From positions 1 to 50,075 of the forward strand of contig NW_026251850.1 in NCBI RefSeq assembly GCF_025024155.1: DNA of 50,075 nucleotides, given 5' to 3'. A program made the translations under genes and the position numbers. This document shows, in pieces, positions 42,880-50,075 of this stretch. This DNA comes from Gamsiella multidivaricata. Its lineage: Eukaryota > Mortierellomycota > Mortierellomycetes > Mortierellales > Mortierellaceae. Below the pieces are notes generated by a model that was given only the letters and a program-made list of their open reading frames with translations, was not told the origin of the DNA and made no database searches. Positions within the stretch are counted from its first letter, which is position 1; each line of letters starts with the position of its first letter.

Positions 42880-45287
42880 ATGGGCCTGAGCCCTAATGGT
42901 GTCCTCAAGATCTCCCTCTGGCTTCAGGCGGTAAGTTGGATAAGCGAAGACACGGGAGACGAAATATCCTCCGAGGATCATATTGCATTTGATGTTTTGT
43001 TTTGTTCATGTAAGCAATGTAAGCACCCCAAAAAACCAACCCTCAATCTTCCTAGGGATCATTGCTAGTGCTGACCTCACTGCTCGCAAACGTGGGTGCC
43101 TGGATCGGCGCCGCCCTGACAGCCATCGGAATTTGCTTTGTGGTCATTGGCCTCGGTGCCGCCCACAAGAGGAGTCTAGGATATCTTTATTGTGTAAGTC
43201 CTTTTTTTTTTTTTGTGTCCTGTGAGCCACCTCCTAGAAAAATTTAAAGGCGCGAAGCCAATTTCTAAACATGCGCATGGCTTTCGCAGTACGCGACCCT
43301 GATAGGCGTTTGGACCTTGCTCGTTGTCGCTCATGTCATCATAATCCTCGGAGGCATTACTGTGCTGAACGAATTGATGGATCCCGTGCTGGTCGTGGGC
43401 CAAAAGATCGTCGACAACCACTCCGATGTCATGAAAATCATCGTGCCTGCCCTTTACGGAGTTCAGAGCATCGCCTGGTGCGCCTCGCTGATGTGTCTGG
43501 TATCTTTGCGTATGGGTGTCAGGGACCTTACGCTGGGATTCGAGATTCAGAGTCCCAAAAGAAAATCAGGGACTCATTCATTGAACCCAGCTCAAGGAAA
43601 CAAGGACGGCAGCAAGCGCGGGAATCGCATGAGCCAGCGATTCTTGGGCTTGGGTCAGTCTATGGTCGCACCTCTCGAAAACAACACTGAGACATCAGAA
43701 ACACAGGAACGGGAGAAGGCGAGGGGTCCCTTGGATATACAACGAGGACAGTGTCACGAAAAACAATCCTCTGGTTACAAAATGGAGGAACCGCGGATGA
43801 GCTGGATCAGCGAGGAGAGGAGAATCAGCAACGACAGCAGCGTCATCTATGTTCCGGGGGGAAGGAGGATATCACAGGTGGTCGTTACATTCAGAGACGA
43901 TGGTATCGACGCTCGAGATGCCGTTTCATCACATCCCTCCGCAGAGCTGAAATCAGGACCAAGCAAAGAGGGAGTCATTATCGCCAGAACAGCCTTCATC
44001 AACCATAACTACGGTCTCGGCGACTTGGTATTCGATAAGCCTGGAGAGTCCCTTTCCGACATTATTTTCAAAGTTGTGAAACCTATGCAGGATACCTCTG
44101 TTTCCAAGGACTTCGATGGGGTTAGCGACTCCGAGTATACAGACAGCAATACCGACGCAAATTCTCCAACATTGTCTACAGTGACAACTATGGATGACTT
44201 TGACATGAACGCACAGGACGATGAGCAGGAGCTCGTAGCAAAAGATCTGGACGCCACTACCGACTCTACTTGCAACCCCTTCGACGGCTGGTCATACAGT
44301 AAGGCGCCTCGGCAGATCGAGGATGAACGAGGGCAAGAGTCGGGGACCTTCGCAGGCGCACCAATGAAATGGCCTTCTACACGTCCACCCGTTCCAGCGC
44401 GTCGATCTTCTTTCAGTCACCACATCCTTGCTGGAGTACAGTCTGAACCATCGTCTACGGCTGTTATGGGCGCTATTCGCGAGACTGGAGAAAAGGACTG
44501 GGCGGATTCAAACACGGAAAGCGGCGACCACGATCCCTACAGCCACATCGATACAATTCCCAGAGTGCAACCCAACTCGTCGAATACGCATCCATACCTG
44601 ATTAATTCTTCAGTTCCGAGCGTCGAGGCAACCGGCGACGACGCTACGCATTCTGCTGCTGCAAGCAAACCCAGAGCCGAGCTACCATCTCGTCAGTACT
44701 GGCGGGCTCGTAACGACACAAACGATGCCGAAGCCTATTTTGATAGCGACAGCTTTTCCTTCGTTTCCAACATCCTTACTTCTCCAACTTCCAGTTCCAG
44801 TCCTGCCAAGACGGGCTCGAGAACAAAAATCCAGCCAGCCATCTCGACACCCACATTAACAACACCACAATTCACTATCCCGACGATTGTACTGCACCCG
44901 GACGAGGAAGATAATGAGCCGGTGAGAGTCCTCTCCGACATGGATATCGAATACCTATCAACCATGCCGCCAGTCCCACTCCGACTGCTGATACAGCCTT
45001 GGGACGAAGTTAATGAGGAGGAGTACTATGAAGAGGATATCAATGATGGATACGACTATGATGACTACCACCCAAGATACGAACAGTATCCAGACGAAAT
45101 GAATTATGACGACTATGAGGAGGAGGATATACAAAGGGAGATCGACCTTTTACAGGAGGCTGTGCAGAGCGGATCTATTGTTGAAACAATCTATGACCCC
45201 TATGCGCTGGACGTGCCCATCAATCTGGCAATTGATTTGCAGGGACTGGAGCAAGGTGATATTAAGGTCGGGCATGGATATGTCTAG
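42880..45287 (+). CDS. Three-helix membrane protein with a long acidic disordered tail, function unknown
   Basis: Not recognised. Exons 42880-42930, 43056-43193 and 43290-45287 join in frame to 728 residues. The N-terminal 140 residues hold three hydrophobic segments: LANVGAWIGAALTAIGICFV; LIGVWTLLVVAHVIIILGGI; and ALYGVQSIAWCASLMCLVSL. These are separated by short loops, with few charged residues inside. The remaining 580 residues are Ser/Asp/Glu-rich, with a very acidic Tyr/Asp run near the end (EEYYEEDINDGYDYDDYHPR), and are probably cytosolic and disordered. The helix-loop layout recalls fungal MARVEL or tetraspanin-like proteins, but no diagnostic motif is present. Each intron lies at or near a helix edge. 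Confidence 0.75.
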
Positions 45288-46338
45288 CCTGTCATAGGAT
45301 ACACGCGTAGTCGTATGATAGTCTCCAGTAATCAAGTAGCCATTTCACCCTACTACGGATGATGTTATTCCGTGTCCCTTACTTGACAAAAATAGACGTA
45401 ATGGAATGGATACATTGTCGTTGAACCAGCATCGTTATCATTTCGTCTTGACTCATAAACATGCGAAATACATGATCGTTCATTCTTATCCCCTGAGAAA
45501 ATAAGGAATTTGGGCGGAGTGATATTGTGAGTATTAATGGTGCCTTCATCTTGAGCACTGTAATCTGCTCGGGGAGGAACATCGGTCATGTAAAGATATA
45601 TGCCCAGTGGTATCATTATGCTACTCTCCACAGCAGTTCACCAAGACTTGCTTATCTAAATCGCGACCTCTGTATGACCCGAATCATGTTATTGAGACCA
45701 ATAGATCTCAGAGATCTTGGATCCAACCGCAGAGATGTGATGCTGGAGTCTCGCTCTTCAGTGATGTTGTCCAGAAGCACAGGCATATCGTCGTTGAAAC
45801 ACGGGTTTGTGTACAGTGTGTTCAGAAACCATCAGCGCTGACTCCGGATTTCGGTAAGGATCTCGCTTTGGAAGGTAAACAGCCGTTCCTCTTCTATGAG
45901 TTCTTCATGGAGATAGTAATCGAGGGGGGGGAAAGTAATGGGTGGAAAGGGAGGATGCGAGAAAAGAATGGCAAGCGAAAGTAAAGCTCACTCCACCATA
46001 TGTTGTGGACCATTGGCCACCTGTTAAGTGTATGGACGCCAACCTAGACTACGAAATACGAATCAATTTTGCCACCAATTTCTGTTTTACCATTTATGCT
46101 GAGCAAACGGATCCATCATTTCCGGAGGACGAAATTCGCGTGCATCCCAACCGATGGAGTTACTTGCACCAAACGATGTAGAAAAATCGAGTTTCCTAAG
46201 TAAAATGTCCTTGTTTTTGCACGAAGACATCCATTTACTATGCGACATTGGAGCCCAAAGATCCGGGGTAGCTGCACGTGATGCTGCTATAATCGCTGGT
46301 GGAGGGAGAAAAAAAAGAGGAGCCCTTTGCCTTGCACG
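45288..46338. other. Gene-poor stretch with one decayed minus-strand fragment
   Basis: Apart from the fragment at 45652-45831, no gene is recognised. Several frames of 60-125 codons overlap on both strands without clear coding character. Confidence 0.35.
45652..45831 (-). pseudogene. Coding fragment resembling a leucine-rich or F-box-type protein
   Basis: A minus-strand frame reads NPCFNDDMPVLLDNITEERD and then SSITSLRLDPRSLRSIGLNN, a leucine-spaced pattern seen in large families of fungal F-box/LRR proteins. It is bounded by stop codons on both sides, with no ATG and no clear splice sites. The family call is a guess from residue spacing. Confidence 0.3.
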
Positions 46339-47483
46339 ATGTGGTCAAGTCGCCATCATGAAACTCGATCAACATCCCTCCAGCCCCCTCGCTTAGAATG
46401 GTCCCAGGTCAGGCAATGGACTAAACCGACTTGATATTGCAAGTTGCTGTTTCCGCAAGCTAACGCGTTGTTATTTTGCAGATCGACCGCTGGCTGCAGG
46501 CAAAATACCGCAGCGAGGAAGTACCACCCTTTGAGCGGACGGAAGAGTCGGCAAAGGCGCTCCTGGAACTGATACGACTTAACGAAGTCCAGGATGAACA
46601 TGCACGCGAAGCTCTTCTTTCTTTGCAGGAAGTCTCGGCATCCTATCGGAATGAAGGTACTCAATGCGGAGCTCTTTCGACACCCAAAGATTTCTTCTAG
46701 CATGCCCAGATACTAATCGTACTACTTTGCAAATTGATCCTAGATACCAAGTTGAAAGAGAACCTTCATGTCCTCGGTATCCAACAAGACCACCTCCCCA
46801 GCAACGCTCAACTATTACTCTCCCAGCTCTCAGAACTTGCCATGCTCCTCGGTACCTCCGACACCACCCTCGCCACCTTTCATCAAGGTCTTGCGCAGCT
46901 CTACCTCGATACCCTCCAATACTCTCACCAACAAACACAGCAGAAAGCACGGCTGGCAGCTTTTAGAAGGAGTGAAATCGAGGCACAGGCAGGACTTGAT
47001 CGATTAATAGAACTGAAACGTCAATTGGCTTTGCAGCGGGAAACTGAGGGGGATATCGAACAGAGGACACGGAGGCGGAGCGCAGAGCTGAGTAGGATCA
47101 GAGCTGTAGAGGACCAGGAGACGTTGCAGCATATTTTAAAGACGCATCAGAACAGTGATTTGAATATAGAGGCGCATGGACTGTCTGTTGCACAGTTGGA
47201 TAGTAAGGAAAGGACAGTAGCAGAATTGCAGGCGCAATCGGAAGCGCAGGCAAAGATGCTGGCAGCCTATCAGGAGATTCCTCCGGTATGTTTTATAATA
47301 TTGAATACAGCCAACTACTTGCCACGAACAGAAGTGCAGCTGGACTAATCGAGGTGTTGGACATCTTGGTGTTGATAGGATTACACGCTGGCAAAGTTGA
47401 AGTTGACAGAGGCCACCATGCGGCTGAACGAGCTTACAGCAAAGCACGAGGCGCTCCTCACAGAACTGGCCAATGACCTGTAG
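46339..47483 (+). CDS. HAUS1: HAUS augmin-like complex subunit 1
   Basis: Augmin recruits gamma-tubulin to spindle microtubules to nucleate branches; HAUS1 is one of its eight coiled-coil subunits. Four exons (46339-46407, 46482-46656, 46744-47285, 47379-47483) join in frame to 296 residues (human HAUS1 278). The N-terminal part (LEWSQIDRWLQAKYRSEEVP) is the HAUS1 W-L segment. A central region follows (LSELAMLLGTSDTTLATFHQ), with the conserved D-T/S-x-L-A pattern. Then come long coiled coils and the end DYTLAKLKLTEATMRLNELT, which matches the family's last exon. There is no lesion. It converges on the pyrophosphatase with a 161-bp gap. Yeasts lack augmin, so this is a useful marker of lineage. 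Confidence 0.82.
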
Positions 47484-47644
47484 CTCTGTTAAGATTGGTA
47501 CAGCAATTAACGATGGATAAACATTCATTGCCGCAAAGGGCGCGTTTAATTTTTTTTTCTCTCTATTTCGATTTGCATGGCATTATCGTACGGAGCAAAA
47601 TAAAATATCAAGAAGGTGTTTGGACAATACTCGAAAGGTCCTTT

Positions 47645-49006
47645 TTAGATGTTGCTAGTGAAGAACCACTTGTCGATGGAGGCGTCGATGGGAGCGGCGG
47701 GCTTTGCAGACGAAGCAGGGATGCTCTTGATGATCTCGTGGCTAACCTCAACCTTGTGGGGGCTGTTCTCGACAGAGACATTGCTCCTATAGATCGGATC
47801 CAAAAAAAAATGACACAAGCATGGTTAATTGATTTGTTACAATAAGAAGGGAACAAAACTTGGCCAACTGAAGAAGAAATCGCTCGCTCGACGTACACCT
47901 TGACATCATAGGCCTCGGCCTTGGATGGGATCTCGCCAGAGATCAGACGCTTCCAGGCAACGTGGGTATCCTCAATGACCTTGGTAGCATAGGCCTTGTC
48001 CTTGGCGGCACCATCAAACGCAAACTCGTTCTCGGGCTTGCCATCGGGCTTCTTGTAGATGCGGAACCAGTCGCGGGTGGCATCAATCAGACCTGGGAGA
48101 AGACGCTCCACATCCGCAATGTCGTTCAGCTGATCGGCCAAAGGATCCTTGACGTCGATGACCAGGATCTTCCAGTCAGTTTCGCCTATTACCACAGGAG
48201 CGATAGTAAGATGATGTTAGAACAATGTCCTGAATTAATGTACTGCGAACTATGGATAAAAGCGAAACGAAGTGTTGTCTTTACCCTCATCGAGGAGAGC
48301 CATGACACCGAGAGCCTTGACCTGCTTGATCTGGCCAGTGTATCCGACCTGCTCGCCAATCTCGCAAGCATCCAAGGGATCATTGTCACCACGAGCCTTG
48401 GTGTCGCTGTCAATATGAGTAGGATCCTCCCAGGTCTATCGATTTCAAAAAAAAAAAAAAAAAAAAAAGGCAGGTCTTCATGTGAATAGATAGATAATCT
48501 CGTTGCAGGATCAATTGAGTCCTCAGCAGCAAAGATAACAAGGGACAGAGATAATTCGTATTCGTACCTGGGGAAGAGCACCATAGTTCCAGATGTATCC
48601 GTGGTGGGGGAAGCAGTTGCGGACGAAGCGGAGCTTGCCCTTCTTGACATCCTGCTTGATGGGGTTGAGATCCTCGTCCTTGGAGATCTCGAGCTTGGCG
48701 TTAGACCAGCGAGGGATCTCAACAATCATGTTGTAGATCTTCTTGGACTCGTCCGCATAAAGAGGGATGTCATGGAAGGCCGAGACGGGGGCGCCGTTTT
48801 TCTCTGCGTGGGAAAATAAGAGATTGTCAAACGCGTGTTAGTGAGTGAGCTACAGAGAGAGAGTCCTTCTGATCCTTCTGATCTGAAGATCAGGTTCCGA
48901 TGGAGGATCAGGGGAAAGCGAGCCAGTTGAAGGGAAGCTTACCGATGTAGACACGGTACTCGAGGGTGTTGGGGGCGTCGACGACGCGAGTGGAGTAGTC
49001 AGACAT
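47645..49006 (-). CDS. IPP1: Soluble inorganic pyrophosphatase (family I)
   Basis: The enzyme hydrolyses pyrophosphate to phosphate and so drives biosynthesis. Five exons (49006-48943, 48803-48568, 48435-48285, 48185-47897, 47786-47645) join in frame to 293 residues (yeast Ipp1 287). The metal-binding signature is [12 protein letters not shown]. Other family segments are [31 protein letters not shown] (across intron 2) and [20 protein letters not shown]. The donor of intron 4 is the second of two overlapping GTs (GT|GTACGT), chosen because it alone keeps the frame. The ATG at 49006 starts the cytosolic form ([20 protein letters not shown]). An open frame continues 104 codons further upstream to 49318 and may give a mitochondrial form; see findings. 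Intron 2 carries a run of 22 A. Confidence 0.96.
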
Positions 49007-49685
49007 GGCGAAGAGTGCAGGTGGAGCGGCGTGGAATGCGCGTGTGGAAATGGGGTGATGGAGTTGTTGAAGAGAGTGGAGACGGAGGAGAGAAGGAGAA
49101 GGAGAAGAAGAGGCAGAGAAGGCGGTGCGACAGAGGCGGAGAGATGATCTGATCAGAAGAGACGCCAGAATGGAAGAACGAACAAGAGGAGAGATCAAGA
49201 AGCAATGGGTGAGAAGGAAGGAATGATTGGAATATGTTCGGGTGACTAAGGGATTGGTTGGCATTTGACTGCGTCCAAGTGAGAGCCATGGCCATGGCGC
49301 AATCGATCCTGCCGCCACATATCACACCATACCATACTCTCTCTCCCCCTTCTCCCTCTTGACCCTCGGCCCCACTCCCACCAACGTCCGAGGAGCCCAT
49401 CCGGCGCCCTTTGGTCCTCCACTGAACGTCCAGTGGATGCCTGTTTCTTTGTGGCGGGCCTTCTTCATCCATCCATCGATATCTGACTGGGTGTAGTGGC
49501 TGTGACCGTCCCCGACTTATCTCCGCACACACACTCTCTCACACACACACATACTCACACACACACACACTCTCTCTCTCTCTAAACAATCGCATTCATT
49601 TGGTCCCATTCCTCCACTTCGCTCTTCATTCTCTCATTAGAACTTCAAACATTCAGCCAGTAACACCTAGACAGAAGTACACACG
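49007..49685. promoter_or_regulatory. Divergent promoter region at the pyrophosphatase start
   Basis: The part next to the pyrophosphatase (49007-49318) is open in the pyrophosphatase frame. A CA/CT-rich microsatellite lies at 49523-49582. The last 100 nt lead to the next plus-strand start. No separate gene is seen. Confidence 0.45.
49523..49582 (+). repeat. CA/CT dinucleotide-rich microsatellite
   Basis: Runs of cacaca alternate with ctctct over about 60 nt. Confidence 0.85.
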
Positions 49686-50075
49686 ATGTTGCTCTCGGTC
49701 GTCCGGACAGGCTGGCGCGGGGCACACTACCTCTGCTTGCTCGCTTTCCTCACATTCGCCTTCGATATCTCCAAGGACTGTGGACTCGACTACTCGCTCT
49801 GGCTGGTTTCATACTACACCAGCACCCTACTTCTCAAACGCGTCCTGCGTGGACCTCTCAGTGTCGTGGCATGTCTCCAAAGTTTCTCGTCCAATTTCTC
49901 TGTTGGATGCGAATTCGTTATGCATGGTGCTGATGTACAGTTTGCACTGCCTGCTTAGATAAACACATCCACATTGCTCGAACCCTTGGTGGTCGTCGGG
50001 TTGCTCATCTTGGCCGCTTTCAAAGCAACAAAGGGGGCAGCAGGACCGCACTGGATCTGGGAGAGTGCCATCAAA
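49686..50075 (+). CDS. N-terminal part of a membrane protein, cut by the window end
   Basis: Not recognised. Exon 1 from ATG 49686 reads MLLSVVRTGWRGAHYLCLLA, then FLTFAFDISKDCGLDYSLWL and STLLLKRVLRGPLSV, with one or two hydrophobic segments. A second exon is likely to start after the AG at 49957-49958, reading INTSTLLEPLVVVGLLILAA and on to the end of the window. The donor is unclear: GTG|GCATGT (a GC donor near 49869) or AGT|GTCGTG a few bases earlier both keep the frame. The protein would then have at least two or three membrane helices. The rest lies outside the window. Confidence 0.6.

Noticed and set aside
45527..46181. Plus-strand frames of 80-125 codons
   Set aside because: They overlap each other and the minus-strand fragment, have no start context or splice structure, and match nothing recognised.
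1..50075. CRISPR arrays, operons or viral genomes
   Set aside because: No array of regularly spaced direct repeats, no polycistronic layout and no viral structural or replication genes are seen. The genome is eukaryotic nuclear DNA.

Overview
The window is nuclear DNA of a fungus. Nearly every gene is broken by short GT-AG introns (about 42-170 nt), genes are 0.2-1 kb apart on both strands, and the proteins are eukaryotic housekeeping types. PARN, a HAUS1/augmin subunit and a Fanzor-like remnant, all missing from budding yeast, together with the protein style, suggest an early-diverging fungus, probably Mortierella-like (Mucoromycota). That placement is inference from recognition, with no database search. 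Exons below were joined by hand. Each model marked intact keeps one reading frame through every join.

Layout. 1-11 kb: a CDF zinc transporter (+), a Sis1-type DnaJ (-), a PARN-type poly(A) ribonuclease (+), a Sur2-type sphinganine C4-hydroxylase (+) and a small basic protein (+). 11-20 kb: an accessory island. It holds a Fanzor-like zinc-ribbon remnant, a 54-nt snapback hairpin and a 1,058-bp inverted repeat whose arms (12594-13651 and 18812-19869) mirror each other without indels. Each arm carries a tRNA-Lys(CTT). The 5.16-kb loop carries a broken Myb/SANT-like gene, an intact eight-exon aldo-keto reductase, a decayed inverted paralog of that reductase, a MITE-like element and copies of a dispersed repeat. 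20-33 kb, all minus strand: an ankyrin protein, cohesin RAD21, chromatin remodeller CHD1 and a START-domain lipid-transfer protein. 33-40 kb: mitochondrial Mn-SOD (+), a Ctr copper transporter (+) and a Gpt2/Sct1-type glycerol-3-phosphate acyltransferase (-). 40-43 kb is a gene-poor stretch with unrecognised or decayed reading frames. 43-50 kb: a three-helix membrane protein with a long acidic tail (+), HAUS1 (+), an inorganic pyrophosphatase with a possible mitochondrial N-terminal extension (-) and the start of a membrane protein cut by the window end (+).

How the genes relate. There are no operons. Functional neighbours include RAD21 beside CHD1 (chromosome and chromatin), Mn-SOD beside a copper transporter (metal and redox), and three lipid genes (SUR2, START, GPAT). 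The island at 12.6-19.9 kb is the unusual part: a perfect-looking tRNA-bearing inverted repeat around a reductase pair, able in principle to flip its loop by recombination.
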